A DNA stretch of 64,000 nt from Oasisia sp. SBJ-2009 (Eukaryota > Annelida > Polychaeta > Sabellida > Siboglinidae), in contig OZ024861.1 of the NCBI GenBank assembly GCA_964017155.1, forward strand, positions 49,055,013 to 49,119,012, given 5' to 3'. A model generated the notes under the pieces. The model saw only the letters and a list, made by a program, of their open reading frames with translations. It searched no databases and was not told the DNA's origin. Positions 24,461 to 36,104 of the stretch are shown piece by piece (the first letter of the stretch is position 1; every line of letters starts with the position of its first letter). The translations under genes were made by a program, and so were the position numbers.

Positions 24461-24868
24461 CTCAGTGAATAAACGTGATGTCACACTGTCAGGGTAGCTG
24501 TTAACTGTGGCTGCTTCCAGCCAGTGCAGTGACAATGTGACACAGTGTGACATGGTATGCTGTGCTCAGTTGACTGATGAATCCCGTCTGTGTTTGTAGA
24601 ATGTGTGAGTACTGGAGGATAACCCCCATGGCACCATGCACAAGAACTCGTTTCCCTCGAACAAGAGAAACAAACAAGGTAAATAAGAATTGTCACATCT
24701 GCAGCTGGTCAGTCTCTTGACTGGGCTGACACCAACAGTGTGACCCTTATGAACACACTACTTTTTACATTTCTACATTGATCCTATTTTAAAGTGACCA
24801 TTCTATTTAAATAATATTTTTATTATTCAACCAAGCAATGTCATACTATTTCACATATATTATGACAT

Positions 24869-25383
24869 TTCATTTCGATTCATTTATGTTTCACAACAGG
24901 ATCAACTTCTTTTATGTATTTATTTTGCAGTATAATTTATTATTGTAACTTTTAAACTAACGTAAGTAATTTATGTATTTATACTAGTTACATTAGTCTT
25001 ATTTCCTATTACATGTCTTATGTTATCCGTTATGAACGTTATACAAAATAAACATTATTGTTATTATTAACAGAAACATGCATTATACTGACACGCCGTA
25101 CATCATGAATATGATAATAATACTTAAGCAAATCTGAGAAATGTGTTCTCTAAAATTAACGCTATCGGGAATGATTACTCACTACTAAATTCCGAGCTGA
25201 AACAGCACGCAAAATATGGCTATAGGAGAAACATTCTTAATTTGTTTCGCGCTGTCCCAGTAATAAAAAACAATAAGACTTACGTCATTACGCGCACGTT
25301 CTGGTCACGTGATGGCGCGCGCTCTCTCTCTCTCTCCGTCTGACAACGCAGCGTTGCTGGGCGGGTGGCATCTGCCGTAAAAA
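24869..25383 (+). repeat. Upstream part of reductase duplication unit 1
   Basis: From TTTATGTTTCACAACAGG onward this matches the 5' flank of copy 2 (about 39000-39533) in the same orientation and of copy 3 (58260-57569) inverted. The duplicated block therefore includes the promoter. Confidence 0.8.
25281..25383 (+). promoter_or_regulatory. Shared proximal promoter, reductase copy 1
   Basis: Conserved in all three copies: TACGTCATTACGCG (CRE-like) at 25281 and a CACGTG E-box at 25306-25311, then a pyrimidine run (CTCTCTC) and CAACGCAGCGTTGCTGGGCG just before the ATG. No TATA box. Promoter function is inferred from position and conservation. Confidence 0.45.
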
Positions 25384-26051
25384 ATGGCGGATGAGGAACC
25401 TAACGTGCCGCTGGATGAGCAAGCGGATGATGCTGCCCCGGAGACGGCTGAGGCCGCGGCCCCGCCTCCACCGCCGCCCATAGCTGCTAATCCTCGCATC
25501 CTGCTGACGGGTGGGACCAGTTTCGTCGGCCTACACATACTGACCGAGCTGCTCAAGTCGAACAAATTCACCGTGAGGGTCCCTGTGGCCCATCCTTGCA
25601 AACAACTGGAACGATGGTCGCCGAACAGCCATCCGATAGAAATAGTCGTGACGGACATGTGGAAGACAGGAGCTTGGCGATCCCTAGTGGCAGACTGCAC
25701 GTACGTCATACACTCGACCAGACCGAAGATTACCCTAACAGAATCTGAATACATTGAAACATACGTCAAGGTGTGTACGCTAGTTATTATTCAGTCGTAG
25801 ATGTGGATGGGGGTTAACTCAAGTCAACGGATATTTAATAGTCTCGTCATTTGGTGTTAACAGTTGTAAATATCAGAAGAGAGAATGAACGCTTTTGATT
25901 ATGGATAAAATATGTGATATGTGTGATTATTTATTTTAGTTTGGCATTGTTGTGCTGTTGTAAATGTTGAAATAAAAATACAATTGTTGTTTTACTTCAA
26001 GGGCTTTTGAAATATACTTTTACTATTCTCTAACATTTGTTTCAATGTATG

Positions 26052-26148
<97 letters not shown>

Positions 26149-29100
26149 GGCACAAAATCGGTTGGTACATGTGCGTCATTTAAGGCGACTTTGTATATTA
26201 ACTGTCTGCGGTTGCCGGCCCACCTTTGTTGTCATTGGTATCATTGTCCATCATTCGTGCTGTCAGCTGTCATTTCATGTCTTCTGTGTCACCTTCATGT
26301 CTTCTATATCATATTAGGTCACCTGTGTCAACATTCTCTCCCGTGTGTTATCGTCTATCCTCTGGCGGTATCACCCTCTGTCTTGTTTCATCGTCTCTAT
26401 CATTGTCTGACCTGTGATTGTGTCAATATTCGTTCTCTATGTTATCTATCTTCCTTCACGTCGTATTCTCTCATCTGAGAACCTTCTGTCGTGTGTTATA
26501 TTCATTTTGTGTCTTCGGTATATGTATCTTCTGTGTGTGTAACCTTCGATTCTCTGCGTCAACATCTGTCGCCTGTGTCGTTTGATTTCTTTAGTTCATG
26601 TACGACTTTCTCCACAGTTCCTTTCTCCTTTATTCCTTGAAGCATCGTTTACGATTCTTTATCATCACGTGTCCTTCTCCCGGGTAATCCCACTCCCCCG
26701 TAGTCTCCCCTCCCTCTCTCAATTAATAAAATATATACCCTTGCTGTCTGTTGCGTATACGCTGCAGGGTACGATGAAGTTACTGGAAGCGGCAAAAGAG
26801 GTCGGCACGGTCAAGCGGGTAGTCTACGTATCGTCCATCGGCGCTGTCATTGGATCAATGCTCAACAGCATTAACAAAACTTACACCGAGGAGGATTGGC
26901 CGGATGCGAGTTCAGTTCCGTTTAAATGCAGAGGCAAACTCAATGTATGTCGTGATTTTGTATTTTATTTTCCAACTGTGTACTTTCATTGTAAGTTAGC
27001 CGCACATTGTGGCATAACATCAACAGAGATCTGCACATGCGTAATTAAGCCTGTCTAATACAACAATTGGTCTGTGTGTGCGAGTGCTTGAGTGACTGAG
27101 TGAGTGTGTGAGTGAGTAAGTGAGTGAGTGAGTGAGTGAGTGAGTGAGTGAGAGAGTGTGTAATTGAGGTCTATGGCCGACAGCAGAAAGGTGTTTGTTG
27201 ACAATATGCGACCCATGTCATTCACTGAAATGTATGGGTCCAAATAAAAAAATCAATAATATTATCTTCGATCCACTCTGTTCTGAAAGGTTCAGTTTCC
27301 GAAAATTGAAAGAGCGCTCACTTTTCTCACGGGCCAGGCAGAACTACCAGATTCAGACATACCGTGCTGGGTAACCGTAAACCACCTCTATACGACTAAC
27401 AATTTAGGCCAGTTAAATAAAAGATCGCCCAGATCAGAGCCGATTATTTACGGGCCTTTATGATTAGTGCCTGTGTTTCGCTCAGGTGGAGATCGAGGCG
27501 TGGAAGTACGTGCGCAGCTTCCCCGATGGCCAGTGTTTCCAATTTACCGTCGTCAACCCTGCGTGCGTGATGGGTCCGTTGTTGTCGAAGCTCGTGGCGC
27601 CCAATCGGATCGAACTGCACCGGCAGCTGATGGAACACAAGGTCAAGAGGGTTCCAAACTTCAACCTGCCGATCATCGACGTCCGGGACGTCGCCACTGC
27701 CACCGTTAACGCGTTGACGGCCGAGGGAGCCGCAAACAAACGCCATTTGCTTTCGGCAGATAACATATGGTACCCGCAGACGGCACAGATACTCGCCGAC
27801 GAATTCTCCAAGTACGGCTATGACGTTACGACAAAGCGTGCATCGTCCATGTACCTGTGGTTCAACGGAATGTTCGACAAGCAGTGTCGCAAATGGCGGC
27901 CGATTGTAAACAAACAGTATAAGCTTGATAACACCCGTATGAAGACCGTTCTCGGGGTGAAGCCGCACTCCATCAACACGACAATCATCGACATGGGCTA
28001 CAGTATGATCGACATTGGACTGGTGAAGAAGCCGATCAACTACACCGCACGTGCATCTGGTGAGTCTTGTAAGAGGCGTTCACACTTTTCAATGTGCGTC
28101 GAACGCCGAAAGCAATTTGGCTGAGGGGACGCGATTACCAAATTGAACGTACGATTGAAAAGTAACTGGCGTCGAATTCGGTCCTTTCGAAGTCGATAGC
28201 AAAAGGGTATTTATCTTTTTTTAAGATTGCTTTCAACCAGCATCTTTTTGAATTTGAATTGAAGATTCGAGGACTATTTTAAGCATGATGGTTTGTTGTG
28301 GAAGTACACCGAATGGTAACTAGAGGAAGTTATCACTCTCAATTCAGACATGCTTGAAGCCTGTTTTATTTTGAGAAACTTTCAGCTCAAGTCGTTGTCG
28401 ACAAACCTAAGCAAGGTAGCAGCAACGATTGCAACTAAGACGGCCGATGACTTCAACATAAACGAATAGAAAACAGACCAGATTTAAACATGATATAACA
28501 ACCCAACCAGCTGTGAGAGACACCATAGAATAAGAATTCCCTGCGTTGTGTCTGACATCCTGGTGGATTTTGCATTGGGAAAATGCCACTACCTATCACG
28601 GATTTAAAAATTGTAATACGCAACTTTATACTCGAGTTGCCATTTTGTGAACCTGGAAATGTTTGGTCGTCTAAGGTTTTTTGGCTGAATCATATAGATT
28701 ATGTGTCCCTGAACTCAAATCCGTGGGATGGCAATGCGCCATCCTTGGGCAACTCGTGGGAACCACGAAAATCCAAGATGGCTGCCGTGAGCTTGTTAAA
28801 TTACAAAATGTGTTCATCTTTACACTACATCATGCCAGGAACATAATTGTTTTTTGTACACGCATGCTTTGAGGTACGAGGAATTCAATGGAACCGTTTA
28901 TAATAATGTCCGACTATGTTCACATGACAAAAATTCAAAATGGCCGCCATTTTCACCAACAATAGCAAAAAGCGTGCATAATTTGATTGTATTTATGATA
29001 TGATATGATTTTATTTTGTCCATTCCTATGTTTTACCATATCAAGACTTAAAAGGAAGTATTTCAACTGTCCGCCCAAGAAAACCGAGTAATATTCAAAA

Positions 29101-32100
29101 TTGCCGTCATTTTAAACAAACATATGCAAGAGCCACGGTTTTTTGCCTACTCCTACGTTTTAGCATATGGGCAAGAACATAGTACTGGTATATACTTGTA
29201 CGGCCTTAAGGATACGTGAAATACATGTACCAACACATGAGGAATTTAATGTATTCATTTTCTGTGGTCACGTGGCACAAATTCAAGATGGCCGCCATTT
29301 CAACCGAAAATAGCTCGAAGATTTATTTTCAATTCCTCTTCAGTATTGAACATTCATCATGACTGAGTTCCAGGAAGGAATATGACTACAGCTGACAAGA
29401 AGCACAAAAAGCTTGGGAGATGCCCCCTCAAAATGGTACAACTTTAAAAGCATAACGTCAGAAGTACTGAATTATATAATTGCTGATACACACTGAAAAC
29501 TTATCTGCAATGGCAAGTTTCATTGGGATATTGACCCAGTGTACATTATTAACATTATTAAACATTGGTATTTAAACTACAAGTCATTCCCATTATGTTC
29601 TCATAGAAAAGGTTATTCACGCATTCTCTTTAACTCCCCTCTTCCTCCGTACTATCACCTTCATCCTCATTATCATGTCTAGCTTCATTCTCATGTTTGG
29701 TGAAAGGATTGGAGCACATGGCTTCGCCAACACAATAACAGTATGGCGTGCAAGACAATCCTGCAGGATGACAGCTACATGCATGACTGCTGTACGCTTT
29801 CCCGACGTTAGATACATTACATGGCATGTGATGGAAATGCAGCATGTGTTGCCAGATGATGCCAAGATGGATCTGTTAGCAGGTGCTCATCTATGTCGTC
29901 ATTGGCCAGGCATATGGAATTCTTTGTCTGCAGACCAGTTTGGAGAGCAAACATACACCGAGAAGGGTAAGATACCTGGGGGTTTAAAGGGATTACCCAT
30001 GTCAGAAGACCAAGTGGCCATTTGGGTGGAGTCCTACCCCGTCTGTGCCATTGTCACACTCGTCATAGAGTCCATGTATTCAGCTGATGATGAGACGAAG
30101 GAGGAGAAACGAAAGGAGGAAGTAGAGAAGAGGCGCATACTCGATACAGATGACAGGAATTCGTGTTTACGAAGAGTTGAAGAAGCATTCCCATCCTCTC
30201 AAATGACAAGTTCTAGCCTCTATAACATCATTAATGGCAAAGTGGTGAATGCTTCTGCCAATGTCCAGGAAACCCTCAGCATGGGGGAGAGCGTGTTCCT
30301 TGACTTCAGATCGTCATTACCTGGTGGTTTCCACACTCCCCTGAAAAGAAAAGTCAAAACCATGGAATATATGAAATGCAAAGTAGCCATAGGTGATAAG
30401 ATGCTCTATAACATGGCATCACTATTCTGTGTCCTCATCACAGTAGGGCAGCACCGACAAGCCGAACGTCAAACACTCTTTGACTATGAATTGTGCGCTG
30501 TTCCTGCATCAATCATTGATGAATATGGATGTCTGAGGACATGGTCAAAATCCACTCTCGTCTCTAAACTAAAAGTGGACGAGGGCAGGAGGAGCTGCTG
30601 GTCCTCTTGCAATGCGTGGAGTTGGCACACACCCTGCACCACTGATCAACTCCCAGCCGTAAGCAGCGATGTCAACAGCAGGCCGAGTCTGCTGGTCTGC
30701 TGCCTTCCAGAGCATTTCTTGGTAGTGTGCTCGCCGGATGTGATATGCCAAATTAGCGTCTATCGGTGGAAGAGTTTTGACACACAGCTTTCCCTCCTGT
30801 CCTTTTGGTGTAGAGGGCATACGTGGCAGAAGCCATGCTTTCACCTGCAGCAACACCATAGAGCGAGCAAATAAATTTGCGTACAGTCTCTAGCAAGTGT
30901 TGGTGGTTAGCACTCTGTTCACCGAATACAGTGTAGAGGCCAGAGTGGTCGGCGGACTTCGGTACCTTTAGCGCCGTTGCATTGCCATGACCAAATTGGG
31001 TAGGACACAGCATCGCACCCTGATAATGCATGCATACCGAGCAACTGGAGGGATTTCGCACCAAGGAGCGAAACACTTTCTTTGATATTGAGGATAGCCC
31101 ACACCATCGATCTAGCTGCACACGGGCTGTCATCTGCAATCTCCACACTTAGACGATAAGCAGAACAAAGACGTCAGTGTCGTCGCTGATCACTCGTACA
31201 GTATTCTTACCATTCTTTACAGCTTCCAGAAGATAACTGATGCTTCATCGTGGCTGTACATACTCTCCTCTCTTCCAACCATCGTCACGTTGTTGCCCAA
31301 ATTGTATGTGAGAGAACTCTGATAAGAGCCTTCTTATTCGCTTTGCTCTTCATGATGGCATCGCGGCATGTGAGCTTGCTTGATGTTGTGATATTGTAGT
31401 TAACAGACCCTTCACCTGCACACCGGATTCGCTCAAGATCTTTTGCTGACCTGTTATCATAGCGATCGAAGATGACCAGCACTTCTGTTGGTTGGCACTG
31501 ACCGATTCTGTCCTTCGTGCTTTTGGCGAGATCTGAAGCAGAGCCAGCACATGGCCAAACAATGTCATATAGCAGTTGTTGGCCATCTACGATGACTATG
31601 TCTGGAGCATGTGGCTGAAGATCATCCACTTTCAGTTTAGAGACGAGAGTGGATTGTGTCCCTGTCCTCAGACATATGTATCGAGTATGCGTCTCTTCTC
31701 TCCTTCCTCCTTACGTTTCTCCTCCTTCATCTCATCATCAGCTGAATACATGGACTCTATGGCGAGTGTGACAATGGCACAGACGGGGTAGGACTCTACC
31801 CAAATGGCCACTTGGTCTTCTGACATGGTTAATCCCTTCAAACCCCCAGGCATCTTACCCTTCTTGATGTATGTTTGCTCTCAAAGAATTCCATATGCCT
31901 GGCCTATGACGATATAGATGAGCACCTACTAACAGATCCATCTTGGCATCATCTGGCAACATATGCTGCATTTCCATCTCATGCCATGTAATGTACCTAG
32001 CGTCGGGAAAGCTTGCAGCAGTCATGCATGTAGCTGTCATTCTGCAGGATTGTCTTGCACGCCATACTGTTATTGGTTTGGCGAAGCCATGTGCTTCAAT

Positions 32101-32482
32101 CCTTTCACCAAACATGATGAGAATGAAGCTAGACATGATAATGAGGATGAAGGTGATAGTATGGAGGAAGAGGGGAGATAGAGAGAATGGGTGAATAACC
32201 TTTTCTGTGAGAACGTAATGGGAAAGATTTATCGTTTAAATACCAATGGTTAATAACGTACACTGTGTCAATGCCCAAATGAAACTTGCCATTGCAAGCA
32301 AGTTCTCAGTGTTTATCAGCAATTATATAATTCAGTACTTCTGACGTTATACTTTTAAATTGTTGTACCATTGTATGTGTCATTTCCCAAGCTTTTTGTG
32401 CTTCTTGTCAGCTGTAGTCATATACACATACATGAAAGTAGTAGAACTTGCGGCCATCTTAAATTTGTGTCACGTGACCACA

Positions 32483-32561
<79 letters not shown>

Positions 32562-32736
32562 TTTTGTTGGTTGTCGGGTGGCACCCTTCAATGCTAAATC
32601 CTGGCTACGCCGCTGCTGGTGAGTTGCTCCATTTAACACGGGGGAAGAGATCAATTCTTGAGCTAGATGAGAGATGTTTGTTTAATCCTGGTTCATTACA
32701 TTAAATTATAATGAAATTTGTTTCTTTGCAGTTTGA
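25384..32736 (+). CDS. Reductase-like gene, copy 1 (extended SDR, DFR/CCR type)
   Basis: Exons 25384-25770, 26768-26944 and 27486-28059, then a 3' exon starting at 32732; GT-AG junctions and compatible phases. About 380 residues. Residues 1-41 are an Ala/Pro/Glu-rich tail with PPPPPP. A Rossmann fold follows: [11 protein letters not shown] (middle Gly of TGxxGFxG is Ser), the N-terminal half to [14 protein letters not shown], and [10 protein letters not shown] with the catalytic Ser. Exon 3 has [24 protein letters not shown] and [14 protein letters not shown], as in dihydroflavonol-4-reductase-like proteins. The Lys of YxxxK aligns, but its Tyr is Lys. An in-frame TAA precedes the ATG, fixing the start. 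Splicing exon 3 (phase 1) to 32732 gives Val then TGA at 32734-32736. Substrate unknown. Intron 3 is about 4.7 kb and holds other elements. Confidence 0.8.
26053..26150. repeat. (TA)n microsatellite in intron 1 of copy 1
   Basis: Homologous in position to 40193-40585 in copy 2 and 56814-56902 in copy 3, with very different lengths. Confidence 0.95.
27078..27160 (+). repeat. (GTGA)n microsatellite in intron 2 of copy 1
   Basis: GAGT/GTGA units in the same intron position as the GCGTGAGT array of copy 2 (41466-41585) and the CTCA array of copy 3 (55725-55850). Confidence 0.9.
28066..28580 (+). repeat. Intron-3 block shared by all three units
   Basis: Starts at AGGCGTTCACACTTTTCAAT and runs to the GTGTCTGACATCC region. 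It recurs at about 43147-43700 (+) and 54870-54360 (-). It contains TCGTTGTCGACAAACCTAAG. No open frame is conserved across copies. Confidence 0.75.
28760..29300 (+). repeat. Diverged repeats with ATGGCCGCCAT core
   Basis: Four spaced copies of a block with CA(C/T)(A/G)TG(A/G)CA(A)AAATTCAA followed by (A)ATGGCCGCCATTT, near 28771, 28931, 29091 and 29281. An inverted trace at about 32448-32480 belongs to the palindrome described next. Confidence 0.6.
29675..30580 (+). pseudogene. Plus-strand copy, N-terminal two thirds of the PIN/XPG-like family gene
   Basis: The open frame carries landmarks of a large uncharacterised animal family common in cnidarians, echinoderms and fish: [18 protein letters not shown], then [20 protein letters not shown], then [15 protein letters not shown], then [14 protein letters not shown], then [11 protein letters not shown]. 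At 30580 family homology stops mid-protein. The frame reads on for about 98 codons to 30874 only by translating the antisense of the other copy's C-terminus. No start codon is established; the Met at 29675 is simply the first in the frame. Truncated, so probably nonfunctional. Confidence 0.65.
30569..32136 (-). pseudogene. Minus-strand copy, broken, with C-terminal half of the PIN/XPG-like family gene
   Basis: Reads from 32136 ([18 protein letters not shown]) downward. A 17-bp deletion relative to the plus copy near 31886 shifts the frame. About 380 bp are lost at about 31680 (plus copy 30148-30527). It then resumes with [59 protein letters not shown], and [18 protein letters not shown], ending at TAG 30569-30571. 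The VDGxxLLY and GCDxxS motifs resemble the N and I regions of FEN1/XPG-like nucleases; this is inference from motifs. Several frame changes make it a pseudogene. Confidence 0.65.
32489..32560. repeat. (TA)n microsatellite
   Basis: Pure TA directly abutting the right end of the inverted gene pair. Confidence 0.95.
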
Positions 32737-32806
32737 CCGACGAGAAGCGGATGAGAGAGGGTTACACCATCAACAACGCATAACAATTGCTGCTACAGAA
32801 ACATTG

Positions 32807-32812
32807 AATAAA
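32807..32812 (+). terminator. AATAAA poly(A) signal candidate, reductase copy 1
   Basis: AATAAA about 75 bp after the start of the 3' exon. Copy 2 has ATTAAA at 44751-44756 and copy 3 ATTAAA (minus) at 52405-52410 in the matching place. Confidence 0.5.
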
Positions 32813-33469
32813 ATAACATCATGCTGATAGTTCATGTGCAAGACAAAAATGACGCAAGATAAGAATTTACATTGGAATAAGCTTAATTATCACTTCCTCG
32901 TGGTCATAACATGAAACAAGATTATTTAAAGTGAACAGAATATGTCACAAAAACGTGTAAGACACACGTTATTTTTCGACTTGTGAAATACATAAAACAA
33001 ATTAAGATGAACTGATTTCATTTGTTTGTGTTTCGGTAGTTAACGTTGTTATGCCGATGGCTGCATCAATCGACGATCTCAGTCACAGCTACCTGCACAT
33101 GTTCTAGTGAAACTCTTCCTGAGACAGTCGTCGACGTCATCATGTCAGTGTATTGACCGGCCAAGGACTGTTTGAAACCAAGCCTGTGCAAATGACATCG
33201 GACTCCTGAACAAGTACACCAGAGCGGCGACTGCCGACTTGGCGGCTACACCAACACACCAAGTTTGGAAATCAATGTCGCAAAGATAACGAGTGCACTG
33301 TTTCGGCAAGACGGAAGTATAGCAGCAACAACCTAAAGCTACGTCAATGCCTTGCATGTTTAGTACCTAGCATTCTCAATACGTGGACGCGCACAATCAC
33401 CGACAAACTCAGCGACAAAAGCGGAGAAGACAGCGAGCCAGCTGAGAAGGATTCGTTGGCGGTGCAAGA

Positions 33470-33846
33470 CCTGCATCTAGATCAACAACTTAAATCTGTT
33501 AAATCACATTGTTATATTGGCGTACAAATATCAAATACATTAAATTGGGCAGCACAATGCAACTCAGTTGCTAGGAAAGCAAACCAGACACCAGGAGTCT
33601 TCAGGAGAAATCCAAATAAATGCTCAACCCACATTACGTCTATAGCCTGCACAACCCTTGTCCGACCAATAGTTGAATATGCATCAGCATCATAAGATCC
33701 ACGTTGCCTAAAACATATTAAAACCTTTGAAAGTATCCAAAGACAAGCTGCCAGATGTTGTACACAAAACTATTCTTGAGAGCCAGGAACAGTAACCCAA
33801 ATTCCTAAAGACCTCCAGTGGGACACCCTCCAAACAAGTAGAAAAA
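33470..33846 (+). pseudogene. Jockey/CR1-like LINE RT C-terminal fragment
   Basis: Translates to YIGVQISNTLNW, ACTTLVRPIVEYASAS, a stop, DPRCLKHI, QRQAARCC and DLQWDTLQTS, the conserved thumb/C-terminal region of non-LTR reverse transcriptases. Several stops interrupt it. The same fragment in reductase unit 3 is at 51054-51690 on the minus strand, so it was already in the block when it was duplicated. Confidence 0.75.
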
Positions 33847-35146
33847 GTTTGGTATCCGTATACAATTTAAATGTGCGGTGGCAAAGTACGAACAACTTTA
33901 CATGCTTTTTAAATTCATTCAGAGCGCCGTATACCTTCAAAATGTTTGTAATAGTTTTAAGAACTTATCAAGAAACGAAAATTGTGCAACATCAACGTAG
34001 CGCACCTCCACATCAGTCCACGGATGTCCAGGATGTTGAGTTCTCCACTGAGCCACAAAGTCCGGAGACTGTGTCCACACACGCAACAGACTTTGTGGCT
34101 CTGTGGACTGATGTGGAGGTGCGCTACGTTGACGTTGTACTACAATTTGTATTTCTTGATAAGTTCTTAAAACAATACAAACATGTTGAAGGCATACTGC
34201 CCTCTGAATGTATTTAATAAGCATGTAAAGTTGTTCGTACTTTGCCACACGCAACAGACAGCCCGACATAAATAAAAAAATTAAAAACATAAATGTGAGT
34301 TCTTGTAGGACGTATCCACTCATACATATCAGTACAGGCGCTCAAGCTAATTTACACGTCATTCCATTGCAGGTTGATTCAATCATCCAATACCTTAACT
34401 TCTCTGCAATTGCAGTCTTATCCAAGTACCTTACCAATAATAACAGCACATATCCTAGACTAAAAACGACATCAAGTCTTTTATAAATCATTAACAATAA
34501 ACACAAAATGAAAGTACATATGATAACAATCCTTTGCAATATTTGCACTATAATTATAACAACGGTATGTCTTATTTATACACCATCAAATCCGGTCTGA
34601 TATTTGTGTCGTTCGTGGTCAGTAAAAATGTCCTGGACAATAACGAGCTCTACTGGACATTACCTAGGGCAGTCAATATTCTGGTACAATAATTGCTAGT
34701 ATTAAATATTGGTGCAAAAAACTGGTTCAGGCGAAATGTAAAAGATTCTGCAGCCAACATTTATAAGAAATTGATACTTTAGTAAAAAACGGATATTTCA
34801 AATGTTTATTTACCTCGGTCAGTTCCACGCCATCTTTGTACTTCATTACTGTGAAATGGGTTTCATAGTCGTCAAGGTCATTCAGTGTGACTGGTATAAA
34901 ACACAGAATGAGAATAACTACTTAATCAGAGCAATATAATTATAAGCATATGACCGTGTGCAGTGCTGACCATGTGTGCATCTTTGCACGCGAGTGTGCA
35001 TGTCTGTGTTCACAGGATGCTGCAAAAAAGCGTAAGTTTTATTTGGAATTGACTATTAAAAAACATACACGAAAAACAATTGAACTATTACAACGCGTAC
35101 AATTTCTGGCTGGCAACAGAGCCAAGGGTTTACCCATGTACTTATA

Positions 35147-35202
<56 letters not shown>

Positions 35203-35922
35203 GAACGAGAATCTTTTTTGATTTTGTCATTGGTCGCTGCCATTTGTCGTAGTAGAATAATTATTATATGGTAGACATAACAAAAAACGTGACAAGTTAC
35301 AGTAAAAGACGAAAGAAACATAAATTAGAATGTAATTATCAGGGGTTCATACTGACCAAACACAATTTATTAGATATAAGTATACTTATGCTTAATCCCT
35401 AGAAGCACACACAAATGTGTATGTATAATATATGATGTATTTTCAACACGTGGATAGTTTAACTGGTGTATTTGTTTCATTGCGAACTGTAACACTCTGA
35501 CATTATATTTTTTAAAGGAATTATTTTGTTTACAGAAAATGAAGAAGATTAAGCTACGTGTACTTACTTGTTAGCGAACCTGGGAAGACATCGTCGATGT
35601 ATGTAGATCTGGAGAGGTGTCACTGAGCAGAGCATGACAGCATAACGCAGATCAAACTTCACAGCGCCAACACCAGGCCGTGTCCACAACACAGGATGCT
35701 CCAAAAACTTACGGGCAATCTAGACCAGAGATGGAGTGAGCGTACTCTGTAATGGTACTCCTAGCAATCATGAACAGCTTTTTAGAGAAGTCATACTCTT
35801 ACTCTATTACATTGGTCAATAAACCCAAGTAGTTGTATTCATACTTCATTTCATTACAGAAGGAATCATAATCATGATTACTTTACATTATTACAATTTG
35901 TTTGTTCATATTTACAGTTGCA
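33847..35922 (-). pseudogene. Inverted partial duplicate of TTLL12 (three exons)
   Basis: Matches TTLL12 gene positions of about 825-2965 in reverse, introns included. Exon equivalents: 35719-35568 (152 bp, open, ending FANK), 34895-34814 (82 bp, open) and 34078-34010 (69 bp). The acceptor AG before the second exon is changed (TTTTAG to TTTTAT), and the AG before the third is GG. The first, fifth and last exons of the window's TTLL12 are absent. A 160-bp snap-back piece interrupts it near the third exon, and a (TA)n tract sits at 35150-35199 in the first intron. It is a dead copy. Confidence 0.88.
34085..34245 (+). repeat. Snap-back duplicate within the TTLL12 pseudogene
   Basis: ACTTTGTGGCTCTGTGGACTG through CATGTAAAGTTGTTCGTAC is a copy of the adjacent 34078-33890 segment in the opposite orientation, giving a hairpin centred near 34080. 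Confidence 0.8.
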
Positions 35923-36104
35923 AGCAACTAGATTAGACATATTCAAATGGCAAAACCAGAAGTAATCTCAATTGTATCAGTAATTGAGTGATTACTTTCT
36001 ATTATTATTGAGAAATTCCGGTGCATACACTTTCAGTTAAAATCCCGTAATTAATACCTTTACTCCCCAGAGAAGCCACATGTCAGGCTTATTGTATTAG
36101 TATA
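35923..36104. other. Short noncoding spacer
   Basis: Nothing recognised between the TTLL12 pseudogene and the following LINE. Confidence 0.4.

Larger units (their letters stand above)
29257..32488. mobile_element. 3.2-kb inverted pair of an uncharacterised PIN/XPG-like multicopy gene
   Basis: The left arm 29257-30147 (plus 30525-30580) and the right arm 32488-31612 are inverted copies. The outer ends are TTTTCTGTGGTCACGTG and its complement CACGTGACCACAGAAAA. The central 30581-31611 belongs only to the minus-strand copy. The pair sits inside intron 3 of reductase copy 1; the other two units lack it. Whether the unit moved as an element is inference; no target-site duplication is visible because a (TA)n tract abuts the right end. 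Confidence 0.65.

Noticed and set aside
24052..24497. Arg-Glu and Leu-Ser rich open frames
   Set aside because: Artefacts of the (CT)n microsatellite.
29675..30874. A single intact 399-residue gene
   Set aside because: After 30580 the frame translates the antisense strand of the inverted copy's C-terminus, so it is a chimeric read-through.
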